DNA of 64,000 nucleotides. Source: Neobacillus sp. FSL H8-0543. GTDB taxonomy: Bacteria > Bacillota > Bacilli > Bacillales > Cytobacillaceae. This document shows, piece after piece, positions 35,615 through 44,863 of this stretch. The stretch covers positions 5,158,501-5,222,500 of the forward strand of contig NZ_CP151943.1 of assembly GCF_038592905.1 (NCBI RefSeq), written 5' to 3'. A program made the translations under genes and the position numbers. The notes under the pieces were generated by a model. It did no database searches. It was not told the origin of the DNA and saw only the letters and a program-made list of their open reading frames with translations. Every line of letters begins with the position of its first letter. The stretch's first letter is position 1.

Positions 35615-36862
35615 GTGATACGAATTATTATTGAGAGATGGAACAGTGTACAGGTGTGGGAACGAAATTTATGGGTACTTTGGATAGGAGTTTTTTTTAC
35701 TTCGGCTAGTTTTTCTATGGTCATCCCATTTTTACCCATTTTTTTACTTCAAATTGGTGTCCATGAGCACACAGAGATATGGTCAGGTGTGTTATTTAGC
35801 GCCGCATTTTTTGCGGGTGCAATTGCTTCACCTTTTTGGGGGAGGGTTGCTGATAAATACGGAAGAAAGCCCTTATTAATTAGAGCTGGATTAGCTCTCT
35901 TTGTTGTTTATACATTAACAGCTTTTGTCACCAATCCTTATCAACTGTTAGGATTACGAATTACTCAGGGGTTGTTAAGCGGATTTATACCTGGTGCGAT
36001 TGCTTTGATAGGTACAAATACCCCTAATAATAAAATTGGATATTCTTTATCGATGATTTCTTCTGCTTCGGCGTCAGGAGGGATTCTTGGACCATTACTA
36101 GGGGGTGGAATTGCATCCTTGGTTGGCAATCGAATCGCATTTGGGAGTGCTGGATTATTTGCACTGATATCCACACTTCTTGTTATTTTTCTGGTTACGG
36201 AGGAAAATTTCACTCCAAGTAAGGAACGCGGATCGATTAGAAATGATTTTAAACTTGCGCTGGCCAACCGCCCGTTTATGCTTGTCATTGGGCTTACGGC
36301 AATTACTGCGTGTTCCGTTATGACGATTGAACCTATTCTTCCATTATATATTGTTGAACTTGGAGGTTCTTCTGAACATGCTTCGTTAATAGCGGGTATT
36401 GTATTCTCACTTCCCGGGATAGCAAGTGTCATATTTGCCCCTTTTTGGGGGAAATGGGCAGACAAAGTAGGCTTTCAGAGAGTGCTTTTCATTGGGTTAA
36501 TGGGTGGTGGACTGGGTTCAATTGCTCAGATTCTCTTTAGCCAAATATGGGGGTTTTCGATTAGCCGTTTTATTTTTGGTGTGTTCTTCTGTGCCGTTTT
36601 CCCTGCCTTAAATGGTCTCGTAGTAAAGACAACAGCGGCGGATTTCCGTGGAAGAGCATTCGGTTTAAATCAAACCGCTACCCAAATAGGCGGTATGATT
36701 GGTCCAATCATCGGAGGGGTTATAGGAGGGTTTTTTCCGGTTCAAATGGTGTTTATCGTTACGGGAATCCTGCTTTTAGCAGCTATGGGTATGGCCTATA
36801 TAAATGCCAAAAACCTTAATAGGGCAAAAGGGACAGAAGTATCACATCCGAAAGCAGAGTAG
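35615..36862 (+). CDS. MFS multidrug efflux transporter
   Basis: Up to 415 aa, 12 transmembrane helices, DHA1-type drug:H+ antiporter. GRVADKYGRKP lies between TM2 and TM3 and the antiporter motif (ASGGILGPLLGGGIAS) in TM5. The start is uncertain: GTG 35615 overlaps GGAG, and the next plausible start is GTG 35654, which agrees better with usual family N-termini. Substrates unknown. Confidence 0.9.
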   Translation: MIRIIIERWNSVQVWERNLWVLWIGVFFTSASFSMVIPFLPIFLLQIGVHEHTEIWSGVLFSAAFFAGAIASPFWGRVADKYGRKPLLIRAGLALFVVYTLTAFVTNPYQLLGLRITQGLLSGFIPGAIALIGTNTPNNKIGYSLSMISSASASGGILGPLLGGGIASLVGNRIAFGSAGLFALISTLLVIFLVTEENFTPSKERGSIRNDFKLALANRPFMLVIGLTAITACSVMTIEPILPLYIVELGGSSEHASLIAGIVFSLPGIASVIFAPFWGKWADKVGFQRVLFIGLMGGGLGSIAQILFSQIWGFSISRFIFGVFFCAVFPALNGLVVKTTAADFRGRAFGLNQTATQIGGMIGPIIGGVIGGFFPVQMVFIVTGILLLAAMGMAYINAKNLNRAKGTEVSHPKAE

Positions 36863-36878
36863 TATTAATAATAGGGGT

Positions 36879-36919
36879 AAGAGGATGATACCAAAAGGGT
36901 TCATCCTCTTATTTATTTT
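36879..36919 (+). terminator. Terminator of the MFS gene
   Basis: AAGAGGATGA / TCATCCTCTT stem with an 11-nt loop, then T-rich sequence. Confidence 0.75.
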
Positions 36920-37045
36920 AGTTGAATTTTTCATCTGGGACTGTTTAAGGTTCATATATTTTAAAACCATACATACATTTACATTAGGGAGACAAGCAGG
37001 CGAGTGGGTAAAAAAACCTATAATAAAGGAGAAAGGTATAAATGA

Positions 37046-37774
37046 ATGGAGTTCCTAAATGAAATAGTAAATAGTTATGGGACATTTTTTTCAGTTGATG
37101 CATTTGTAAAGGTGTTTTCTGAACCTGCAAACTGGGGAATAATTGGTACTCTTATCATACTTGAAGGGTTATTATCAGCGGATAACGCTCTAGTTTTAGC
37201 TGTTATGGTCAAACATCTACCAGAAAAGCAGCGAAAGAAAGCACTGTTCTATGGTATATTTGGTGCCTATCTATTTCGAATATTAGCGATAGGAATTGGG
37301 GTTTCTTTAATTAATATTGCTTGGATAAAAATAGTTGGCGGTCATTATCTTCTTTGGATTGTCTTTCAAAACTTTGTTAAGAGTGGGGATACAGAAGACG
37401 GAGCCAAGAAGGTTAAAATGGGATTCTGGCGAACGATTTTAGCAGTGGAATTATTGGATATCGCGTTCAGTATTGACAGTGTGATTGCAGCATTTGGGGT
37501 GTCGAATCAGGTGTGGGTTTTATTTATGGGTGGCGTATTAGGTATCCTTATGATGCGTGGGGCCGCACAATTATTCCTTGCACTAATTGAGAAAGTACCT
37601 GAATTTGAAACAACGGCGTTTATTTTAATTGCTATTATTGGTGTAAAAATGATTGCTGGTCCGTTCGGATTTGAACTGAATCAAGCAGTATTCTTTAGTA
37701 TTTTAATCACAGTTTTCCTTGGGACATTTATCGTTCATGCATTCAGAAAAAATCCAGGTAATCCGAACGTCTAG
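37046..37774 (+). CDS. TerC-family integral membrane protein
   Basis: 242 aa, about seven transmembrane segments. The paired acidic motifs LLSADNALVLAVMV and LDIAFSIDSVIAAFG are the TerC metal-binding signature. Bacillus TerC proteins such as MeeF/MeeY export manganese to extracytoplasmic enzymes. I looked upstream for the yybP-ykoY manganese riboswitch and did not find it. It is not adjacent to terD. Confidence 0.9.
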   Translation: MEFLNEIVNSYGTFFSVDAFVKVFSEPANWGIIGTLIILEGLLSADNALVLAVMVKHLPEKQRKKALFYGIFGAYLFRILAIGIGVSLINIAWIKIVGGHYLLWIVFQNFVKSGDTEDGAKKVKMGFWRTILAVELLDIAFSIDSVIAAFGVSNQVWVLFMGGVLGILMMRGAAQLFLALIEKVPEFETTAFILIAIIGVKMIAGPFGFELNQAVFFSILITVFLGTFIVHAFRKNPGNPNV

Positions 37775-37816
37775 AAAAAATCCATCTTAGTCTATTCTGA
37801 CTAAGGTGGATTTTTT
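37775..37816 (+). terminator. Terminator of the terC-family gene
   Basis: AAAAAATCCATCTTAGT / ACTAAGGTGGATTTTTT, a long stem with one G-U and T6. Confidence 0.9.
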
Positions 37817-37891
37817 GAATATTTATGAAAAATAAGTTTTAATTAAAGAGTAAAATCAGATAAACATACTAGACAGACAGGGAGAAAATTC

Positions 37892-38770
37892 ATGAACCAA
37901 GAGGGATTTATCGAAGTTAACGGAGGCAAGGTTTGGTATCAAATACATAATAAGAATTCTAAGGAAACGCCGTTAATTATTTTACACGGCGGTCCAGGAT
38001 CTTCTAGTTTTTCGCTGCAGGGACTTAGTGCCTTGGCTGGAGACCGTCCGGTTATTTTATATGATCAATTAGGTTGTGGCAGGTCGGATCGGCCAGTGGA
38101 TAGGTCTTTATGGAAAATCGAACGATTTGTTGAAGAGCTTGCGCAAATAAAAGCAGCATTAAAACTTGAAGAAGTACATATTCTCGGTCACTCTTGGGGG
38201 ACGACGCTAGCGGCAGCCTATTGTTTAACTAAGCCCAACGGTGTGAAAAGTGTTATTTTTTCAAGTCCATGTCTTAGTGCTCCACTATGGGAGCAAGACC
38301 AGGCAAGAAATATTAAAAAACTGCCGAAAGAAGTACAAGTAACCATTAAGCGTTGTGAAGAAAATGGGACGACCAATTCCGCGGAATTTAAAGAGGCAAT
38401 TGGTGAGTTTAATAAACGATTTGTATGTCTGCTGGACACAGAACCGGACTCCGAATGGTTAAAACAAGGATCTCAGTATCGAAATCCGGAAGTTTACAAT
38501 ATTATGTGGGGTCCATCTGAATTTTCGGTGAGGGGAAATCTTAAGTATTTTGACTGCACTGACCAACTGAATGAAATCACTTGTCCAACCCTGTACACCT
38601 GTGGTCGTTTTGATGAGGCTACTCCGGAATCAACAGAGTATTTCAGCAGTCTTACACCTAATTCTAAGTTTCATGTGTTTGAAAACAGTGCCCACATGGC
38701 ATATTTCGAGGAGAAAGAGGAGTATATAAAGGTAATGGGAGATTTTCTAAAATCAGTAGATTCTATATAG
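37892..38770 (+). CDS. Proline iminopeptidase-family alpha/beta hydrolase
   Basis: 292 aa. LHGGPGSS, nucleophile elbow GHSWGTT, acid in GRFDEATP and His in NSAHMAYFE match prolyl aminopeptidases (S33). Cytoplasmic, no signal peptide. An amidase or lactonase of the same fold is possible. GGGAGAA precedes the ATG. Confidence 0.88.
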   Translation: MNQEGFIEVNGGKVWYQIHNKNSKETPLIILHGGPGSSSFSLQGLSALAGDRPVILYDQLGCGRSDRPVDRSLWKIERFVEELAQIKAALKLEEVHILGHSWGTTLAAAYCLTKPNGVKSVIFSSPCLSAPLWEQDQARNIKKLPKEVQVTIKRCEENGTTNSAEFKEAIGEFNKRFVCLLDTEPDSEWLKQGSQYRNPEVYNIMWGPSEFSVRGNLKYFDCTDQLNEITCPTLYTCGRFDEATPESTEYFSSLTPNSKFHVFENSAHMAYFEEKEEYIKVMGDFLKSVDSI

Positions 38771-38945
38771 GTGGGTAATGGAACCTGGTTGAACAATAGG
38801 GAAGCCTGGTAAACAAAGTAGCCAATCAAGGGTATTGGCGACCGAACACAAGCTAGTGGGAGCCACCCGGTAGTCATTCGGAAAAACTGAGGCAATCGGA
38901 GCGAAGGTAAACACTATTGAAGGATGATGTTTGATATAATAATAT
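38771..38945 (+). ncRNA. Structured-RNA-like intergenic stretch (possible group II intron domain I remnant)
   Basis: The roughly 320 nt between the peptidase and the GNAT gene hold no good ORF. The first 175 nt can form several stems: GGTGG (38770-38774) with CCACC, GCCAAT / ATTGGC around AAGGGT, CCGAA / TTCGG enclosing GTGG / CCAC, and CAAT / ATTG. Composition is richer in purine-rich linkers and GC than the flanks. The layout is reminiscent of group II intron domain I, but no GTGCG 5' end, reverse transcriptase or domain V was found. Confidence 0.35.
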
Positions 38946-38972
38946 TATGTAAACTGTATTACATGAAAACAG

Positions 38973-38995
38973 GGTCACTAATTAGTGGCCTTTTC
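38973..38995 (+). terminator. Terminator after the structured stretch
   Basis: GGTCACTA / TAGTGGCC stem (38973-38990) followed by TTTT. Confidence 0.7.
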
Positions 38996-39088
38996 GTGTA
39001 TCGCCATCTTGAATACTTTAAAAGTCTTTACTTGAGAAAACTGTGTTAAAATCAGGATATTACTTGTAATTTAGAGGAGACCTCGAAT

Positions 39089-39526
39089 ATGAATATCCAA
39101 AAAGCAACCGTAAATGAACTAGATAGTATAGTAGAACTTTTTGATATGTACAGGGTATTTTATGAACAGAAATCTGATATTAAAGCCGCAAAGTTATTTT
39201 TAAATGAAAGGTTACGAAACGAGGAGTCTATTATTTTTATTGCCAAAGACGCCGAAAATACAGTGGGTTTCGTCCAACTTTATCCCGTCTTTTCATCAGT
39301 CAGTATGAGACGAACATGGCTCCTAAATGATTTATACGTAAGAGAAACAAATCGTGGCAAAGGTGTGGGAGAGAAATTAATTAAAACGGCGATTGATTTT
39401 GCGAAAGAAACAGGAGCAAAAGGGGTTTCTCTTGAAACAGGGCAGGAAAACTCATCGGCACAAAGACTCTATGAAAAAATTGGCTTTGTAAGAGAGTCAA
39501 ATTATTTTTACTATTTTTCCATATAA
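39089..39526 (+). CDS. GNAT N-acetyltransferase
   Basis: 145 aa. The acetyl-CoA pyrophosphate loop is RGKGVG, followed by ETGQENSSAQRLYEKIGF typical of GNAT motif B. Acceptor substrate unknown. GGAGA precedes the ATG. Confidence 0.9.
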   Translation: MNIQKATVNELDSIVELFDMYRVFYEQKSDIKAAKLFLNERLRNEESIIFIAKDAENTVGFVQLYPVFSSVSMRRTWLLNDLYVRETNRGKGVGEKLIKTAIDFAKETGAKGVSLETGQENSSAQRLYEKIGFVRESNYFYYFSI

Positions 39527-39633
39527 ACAAGAGCTCCTTTCAAGGTATTGATAGAAGGGTTAACTGGTGGTATCCTCAATACTATTATCTGCTAAACATC
39601 TACTATAAGGTAACATTCAAGGAAGGAAACACA

Positions 39634-42600
39634 ATGAATTTTTTGGTAACCGAAAAAAAAATCAAGCAACTATGTGGAGAAACGGCTTTTAAAAAGGGCA
39701 GGGCCTATTATCGGGCTGGAAAGGTGAGCTTTGAAAGTTATAACGAGGATAGTACTATCTTCAAAGCAAGTGTAAAGGGTGATACCCTCTTTCACGTCAC
39801 GATAAAAGACGGCCAAAATGGCGCAATTAAAGGCGAATGCACCTGTCCAACCTTAGCTTCTTTCAACACATACTGCCAGCATGTTGCAGCCGTTCTTCAG
39901 TGTGTACACGATTTACAGGAGCATGGCAGTTCATCATTTAGCTTTTCATCAAACCATACAAACGAAAATGCTGAAGCAAGACCTGCCGATACTCTAAATC
40001 AGCAACTGGCTAATAAAATGCTAGGATTGTTTAGGAAAAGTACAATTAGACCGAGTGCCAAGCAGTTACATTTCGAAACAAGGGAAGTTCTGCAAATGGA
40101 ATTCATCTGTACACCTATTCCTCTCAATAAGGGAAGGTTTATGTTCGGAGTGGAAGCCAAGATTGGTCCTATTTTTATTAATATATTAAGTGATTTTCTT
40201 GAAAAGATTGACCGGAGAGAACCCTATATTTTATCAAATGATTTTATCTACCATCCAGAACGACATAGCTTTCAAAATGAAACAGATTTAGTGCTCCGAA
40301 AATTATTGATGATCCATCACAATGAACAACTGTACATGGAAATTGGAAAGTATTCTTCCTCCAATAATAATCGAATGATATTGGTTTCACCATCATTTTG
40401 GGAAGACCTCTTTCCATTGCTTTCGGCTGCCCCATACGTAAAATTTCAGCATGATGGTTATTCTGCAAACGGAATCTATTTATCTAACGAACCAATCCCG
40501 CTATCCTTTGAGTTTAAAGAATCATTACAAAATGATTTCAAAAGCTATCGATTAGACGTAAAAGGGTTAAATCAGTTAACTGTAATGAAGGCGTATGGTT
40601 ATGTCCTATTTGAAGGGAAAATCGTAAAATTACCAGCGGAAGATTGTAATCGACTGGCAGAACTAAAGCAAATGCTGGAGGATTCCGGTGAAGATAGTAT
40701 TGTAATCCGACATGAACAAATCGAACCATTTATTGATACGGTAGTGCCTGGTCTAATGAAAATAGGGCATGTTCGAATACCACAGACTGTAACGAAACAG
40801 TTGACTAAAACTCCACTGAAAGCGAAATTGTTTTTAGATCGGGTGAAGAATCGGCTGCTTGCTGGTCTTGAATTTCACTATGGGAACATGGTAATTAACC
40901 CTTTGGAAGGTGAGCAAAAATTATCTTCAGCTTCTCCTAAACTGGTGAGAGAAGGGGATAAGGAGCAGAAAATCCTCCAAATGCTGGAGGAAAGTTCATT
41001 TACCAAAACTGAGGGCGGTTACTTTATGCATAACGAGGAGGAAGAATACCATTTCCTGTATCATGTTGTTCCCAGACTTAAAAAATTAATCCAGATATAT
41101 GCCACAACGGCTGTGAAAATACGAGTCAATACTGGATATATAGGCCCGAAGATTAAGGTAAAAGTTGATGAACGCACAGATTGGCTTGAATTTCGGTTTG
41201 ATATAAAGGCAATCCCTGAAGCTGAGATTCAAGACCTGCTAAAGTCAATTGAGGAAAAACGTAAATATTATCGTATGCAAAACGGTTCATTGGTATCATT
41301 GGAAACCGATGAGTTTCAAAAATTGATCCTTTTCATGAACGAATTGAATGCCTCTGGTGAGGATTTGATGGGAGAGGGAATACGCGTTCCTTTAATCAAA
41401 GGAATCCAACAGATTGATGCTCTTGAGGAAGGAAACCTCCTAAGTGCAGGGCAGACTTTCCACCAATTAATTAAAAATTTGCAGAACCCTGATAACTTGG
41501 AGTTTGCGCTACCGGATAGATTAAACACAGTTCTAAGAGATTATCAAAAATATGGTTTTCGCTGGTTGAAAATGCTGGCAAAGTACAAATTTGGCGGTAT
41601 TCTAGCAGATGATATGGGACTTGGAAAAACACTTCAAAGTATCGCTTTTATCGTTTCTGTTCTCTCTGAAATTCGTGAAAAGCAGCAGCCGGCGCTGATT
41701 GTATGTCCTTCTTCGCTTGTATACAACTGGTTGAACGAGTTAAAGAAATTTGCACCGGAGATTCAAGTGCTAATTGTTGACGGCAATAAAGCAGAACGAA
41801 ATGCACTTCTGAAGGATACTACTGTGATAGACGTAATTATTACCTCGTATCCAATTTTGCGCAGGGATATCAGTACGATTTACGATAAATCCTTTCATAC
41901 GTTGTTTTTGGATGAGGCACAGGCCTTTAAAAATCATACAACCCAGACGGCAAAAGCAGTGAAAAAAATTCAAGCAGATTACCGCTTTGCCCTGACAGGA
42001 ACGCCAGTTGAGAATTCAATCGAAGAACTTTGGTCCATTTTCAATGTGGTTTTTCCGAATTTATTGCCGGGTCGAAGGGTTTTTCAGGAGTTGAGGCGTG
42101 AAAACATTGCCAAACGGGTACGCCCGTTTATACTTCGACGTTTAAAGGAAGATGTACTTAAAGAACTTCCAGAAAAGATTGAAACCATTCAATCTTCGGA
42201 CTTGGTTGTTGAGCAGAAAAAGTTATATGCTGCCTATTTAGCAAAACTGAAACAAGATACTTTGAAGCATTTAAACAAGGAGTCATTCCAAAAAAATCGG
42301 ATTAGAATCCTGGCAGGTCTAACAAGACTCAGGCAGATTTGCTGTCATCCGACACTATTTGTTGAAGACTATCAGGGAAGTTCAGGGAAATTTGAGCAAC
42401 TGCTGGAAATTATCGAAGAATGCCGCAGTACAGGAAAGCGGATGTTGATTTTTTCACAATTCACCAAAATGCTGGATCTTATCGGTAGAGAATTAATAAC
42501 TCAAGGATTGCCATATTTCTACTTAGATGGGCAGACTCCATCATCCGAGCGTGTGGAATTATGCAATCGATTTAATGATGGTGAACGGGATATGTTTCTG

Positions 42601-42894
42601 ATTTCCTTAAAAGCCGGAGGGACAGGATTAAATCTAACAGGAGCAGACACTGTCGTTCTTTATGATTTATGGTGGAACCCAGCGGTAGAGCAACAGGCTG
42701 CCGACCGTGCTCATCGCATGGGTCAAAAAAACGTCGTTCAAGTAATAAAGCTCGTCGCACATGGAACAATTGAAGAGAAAATGAATGATCTTCAAGAGAG
42801 AAAAAAGCATCTGATTGAGGAAGTTATCCAGCCTGGTCAGGAGCAAATGTCGGCTTTTACCGAGCAAGAAATAAGAGAAATTTTGTTAATGTAA
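39634..42894 (+). CDS. SWIM zinc-finger SNF2-family helicase (YwqA-like)
   Basis: 1086-aa DNA-dependent ATPase. A SWIM zinc finger lies at C69-C71...C81-H83 (CxCx9CxH), followed by the SNF2-associated region. The ATPase has DDMGLGKT (Walker A near 662), LDEAQ (near 760), LTGTPVENS, and a helicase C domain with LIFSQFTKMLD, AGGTGLNLTGAD and QAADRAHRMGQ. Related to YwqA/RapA-type remodelers. It is encoded alone with no methylase or nuclease partner, so not an obvious defence system. Confidence 0.95.
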   Translation: MNFLVTEKKIKQLCGETAFKKGRAYYRAGKVSFESYNEDSTIFKASVKGDTLFHVTIKDGQNGAIKGECTCPTLASFNTYCQHVAAVLQCVHDLQEHGSSSFSFSSNHTNENAEARPADTLNQQLANKMLGLFRKSTIRPSAKQLHFETREVLQMEFICTPIPLNKGRFMFGVEAKIGPIFINILSDFLEKIDRREPYILSNDFIYHPERHSFQNETDLVLRKLLMIHHNEQLYMEIGKYSSSNNNRMILVSPSFWEDLFPLLSAAPYVKFQHDGYSANGIYLSNEPIPLSFEFKESLQNDFKSYRLDVKGLNQLTVMKAYGYVLFEGKIVKLPAEDCNRLAELKQMLEDSGEDSIVIRHEQIEPFIDTVVPGLMKIGHVRIPQTVTKQLTKTPLKAKLFLDRVKNRLLAGLEFHYGNMVINPLEGEQKLSSASPKLVREGDKEQKILQMLEESSFTKTEGGYFMHNEEEEYHFLYHVVPRLKKLIQIYATTAVKIRVNTGYIGPKIKVKVDERTDWLEFRFDIKAIPEAEIQDLLKSIEEKRKYYRMQNGSLVSLETDEFQKLILFMNELNASGEDLMGEGIRVPLIKGIQQIDALEEGNLLSAGQTFHQLIKNLQNPDNLEFALPDRLNTVLRDYQKYGFRWLKMLAKYKFGGILADDMGLGKTLQSIAFIVSVLSEIREKQQPALIVCPSSLVYNWLNELKKFAPEIQVLIVDGNKAERNALLKDTTVIDVIITSYPILRRDISTIYDKSFHTLFLDEAQAFKNHTTQTAKAVKKIQADYRFALTGTPVENSIEELWSIFNVVFPNLLPGRRVFQELRRENIAKRVRPFILRRLKEDVLKELPEKIETIQSSDLVVEQKKLYAAYLAKLKQDTLKHLNKESFQKNRIRILAGLTRLRQICCHPTLFVEDYQGSSGKFEQLLEIIEECRSTGKRMLIFSQFTKMLDLIGRELITQGLPYFYLDGQTPSSERVELCNRFNDGERDMFLISLKAGGTGLNLTGADTVVLYDLWWNPAVEQQAADRAHRMGQKNVVQVIKLVAHGTIEEKMNDLQERKKHLIEEVIQPGQEQMSAFTEQEIREILLM

Positions 42895-42898
42895 TGAG

Positions 42899-42930
42899 AA
42901 AAAGCTTGAGGTTCTCCTCAAGCTTTTACA
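42899..42930 (+). terminator. Terminator of the SNF2 gene
   Basis: AAGCTTGAGG / CCTCAAGCTT with a 4-nt loop and a short T-run. Confidence 0.7.
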
Positions 42931-42962
42931 TATGTATTTCAATAAACAATCAGGCAGATAGC

Positions 42963-43325
42963 TTAACCTTCGACAATCTTAAAATAGGGTATCTCTTTAT
43001 CGTTAACTATTACAATGGTTATTTCTGTATCTGTTTCATATATTTTTGCTCCTATGGGCAATTTATTAGCAGAACCATCTTTAAACTTCCATGCCTTGTC
43101 TGTTGTTTTTTTAACCTCTCCAATTTGTCTTCCCAGCGTATATTCTATCTCGGCTACCCAATCCACATTTTCTACATTGGAATATACAATCCCATCCAGA
43201 AGAAAAATATCTGCGTTATCATTTTCTAAAAAATCAGCTGGCCGTGGATTTCCCAGTTCATTGCTGCAGCCTATCATAAAGAAAAACGCAATTATGGATG
43301 GTATTAACAATTTATAATACTTCAA
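42963..43325 (-). CDS. Small lipoprotein of unknown function
   Basis: About 120 aa from a TTG at 43325, which has AGGAGG 6 nt upstream. The N-terminus KYYKLLIPSIIAFFFMIGC is a lipoprotein signal with lipobox MIGC. The remaining ~100 residues (DIFLLDGIVYSNVENVDW, GRQIGEVKKT) are beta-rich and resemble short Bacillus lipoproteins of no known role. Membrane-anchored on the outer face. Confidence 0.82.
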   Translation of the reverse strand: MKYYKLLIPSIIAFFFMIGCSNELGNPRPADFLENDNADIFLLDGIVYSNVENVDWVAEIEYTLGRQIGEVKKTTDKAWKFKDGSANKLPIGAKIYETDTEITIVIVNDKEIPYFKIVEG

Positions 43326-43436
43326 ATTATCCCTCCTCATTCCATTATATATTAGACGAAATACTCCCAATAAAGTTCCAAATAAATCGAGAAATTTAAT
43401 TTCATTTAATAAGAGAATGAAAGAGTGTTAATTAAA

Positions 43437-43949
43437 CTATTTAAGTACTTTTTTATATTCTTGCCCTTTTTGCACATAGTTTTCGCTGGACAATTGCAGC
43501 ATTTGAAGATCCTTTTCATTCAATTCTCGCACGACTCTTCCAGGTGAACCCATTACGAGTGAGCGTGGAGGGATTTTTATTCCGCCTGCAAGCAAGGTGT
43601 TGGCTCCTATTATACACTCCTCACCAACTTCAACATTATCTAATAGCGTCGATCCCATTCCAATAATCGAACTTCTTCCAATCTTACAGCCATGTAAAAT
43701 TACATTATGACCGACCGTAACATCGTCTTCAATCACAACTGGAAACCCTTCAAATAAGTGAATAGTAGCGTTATCCTGGATGCTGCACCTTTCACCAATG
43801 ACAATAGGACCGTCATCACCCCGTAAAACAGCATTAAACCAAACGGTAGACCCTTCACCAATCTGAATATCGCCAATTAAATAAGCTCCAGGTGCTACAA
43901 ATACACTTTCATGAATTACTGGTGTTTTGCCTTTGTAAGGTATCAACAT
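43437..43949 (-). CDS. Gamma-class carbonic anhydrase-like protein
   Basis: Left-handed beta-helix protein with hexapeptide repeats, 170 aa. ATG 43949 has AGGAG 9 nt upstream; the in-frame GTG at 43958 touches that site. Zinc-ligand histidines are in NATIH and GHNVILH. It lacks the extended acidic loop of Cam, as in YrdA/YtoA relatives, so carbonic anhydrase activity is uncertain. Confidence 0.9.
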   Translation of the reverse strand: MLIPYKGKTPVIHESVFVAPGAYLIGDIQIGEGSTVWFNAVLRGDDGPIVIGERCSIQDNATIHLFEGFPVVIEDDVTVGHNVILHGCKIGRSSIIGMGSTLLDNVEVGEECIIGANTLLAGGIKIPPRSLVMGSPGRVVRELNEKDLQMLQLSSENYVQKGQEYKKVLK

Positions 43950-43996
43950 TTCAATCACTCCTATTGATTACAGAATAATCTTACTTTTAAGTAAAA

Positions 43997-44342
43997 TTAT
44001 ATCATTTTGTTTCTTCCAATGTGGGCATGTAAGAGTGATATCTTATTTCTTTTCACAAATTCTTTTGGTGAGAAAATTTCACTTAGAAAATGAACTTTCT
44101 CATTAAGAAGGGAGATGTCCACCATATACTTAGGTTGACGTATCATATGGAGATAATCATACCCGGGAACATTTCGAATCTGTGAAACATACTGGGTAGG
44201 GTCTACTCGTAAATTTAAATGCATAGATCTTGGCAAATAAACCTTCTCCTTTCAATTTAATTTTCGGAATTAAACTATCCGATAAAAATAAAATATGCTT
44301 AATTGAAGGGAAGGCTTGGACAATTGGAGAAATTATGTTCAT
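43997..44342 (-). pseudogene. Frameshifted gene remnant, possibly glycosyltransferase-like
   Basis: Two minus-strand frames join across a shift near 44230: an N-terminal part (MNIISPIVQAFPSIKHILFL...) and a C-terminal part (RVDPTQYVSQIRNVPGYDYL ... LLHAHIGRN). LLHAHIGRN resembles the start of many family-4 glycosyltransferases. The total is much shorter than a full enzyme, so if real it is a decayed 5' fragment. A small sequence with a sequencing error is the alternative. Confidence 0.4.
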
Positions 44343-44394
44343 CCTAGTGAAAGTTTTTTTTGAAGAAAATCAGCTTGGTAACAGCACCAAAAGA

Positions 44395-44410
44395 TGAAAG
44401 CGTTTTAACG
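44395..44410. promoter_or_regulatory. cre-like site upstream of ilvA
   Basis: TGAAAGCGTTTTAA matches the CcpA cre consensus TGWAANCGNTNWCA at 13 of 14 positions, about 76 nt upstream of the predicted ilvA transcription start, a position compatible with activation. Confidence 0.4.
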
Positions 44411-44442
44411 TTATCAAAATAATTATAATAGTCGAAAAATAT

Positions 44443-44471
44443 TGACGGAGCCCGATTCCAGTGGTAATCTT
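44443..44471 (+). promoter_or_regulatory. Promoter of the ilvA T-box transcript
   Basis: TTGACG, 17-nt spacer, TAATCT preceded by TGG (extended -10). Confidence 0.55.
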
Positions 44472-44477
44472 AATAAT

Positions 44478-44761
44478 AATTTAAAATGAATCTGTGAAGA
44501 GAAGAGTAGGATTTGCTCCTTGTTCTAAAGAGAGTCGACGGATGCTGGGAAGTCGACGGCGGGACCTATCTGAAAATCATCTCTGAGATGTGTTGCTGAA
44601 TGAAGAATTTGTAAGCAATGCCGGAGGAGTCCACCGTTAAAGGAACACGTATCCGAAAAGGAACGTTGAACGAGAGCCGCAGCGAAAGGTTAATATGGTT
44701 GCGGAAGTAGGGTGGTATCGCGAGTCTAACTCGTCCCTATAATAATGGGGCGGGTTTTTTG
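44478..44761 (+). promoter_or_regulatory. Isoleucine T-box riboswitch
   Basis: Full T-box leader of ilvA. The antiterminator box AGGGTGGTATCGCG is at 44709-44722, and the terminator is CTCGTCCC / GGGGCGGG with T6 ending near 44760. The likely specifier codon is ATC (Ile) at 44568-44570, just before TGAAAA at the 3' side of stem I. Uncharged tRNA-Ile should stabilise the antiterminator and turn on ilvA. Confidence 0.93.
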
Positions 44762-44863
44762 TTGTTTATTAAATTAAAATTGGGCCTTTTAAAAGGCAAA
44801 AATCATTATTAGTAGCTTAAAAGAAGCGTGCAATCTGAAACAAATGAGGAGGAGTAGTTAAAA

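Noticed and set aside
36863..37045. yybP-ykoY manganese riboswitch before the TerC gene
   Set aside because: The conserved loop sequences of that riboswitch are not seen in this short leader.
36885..37058. Small ORF with one hydrophobic segment between the MFS and TerC genes
   Set aside because: Its start codon lies in the stem of the MFS terminator and its hydrophobic part comes from the T-rich tract; ribosome site poor.
39634..42894. Defence-island SNF2 system (DISARM- or Dnd-like)
   Set aside because: No methylase, nuclease or phospholipase partner adjacent; the SWIM-SNF2 layout equals the housekeeping YwqA type.
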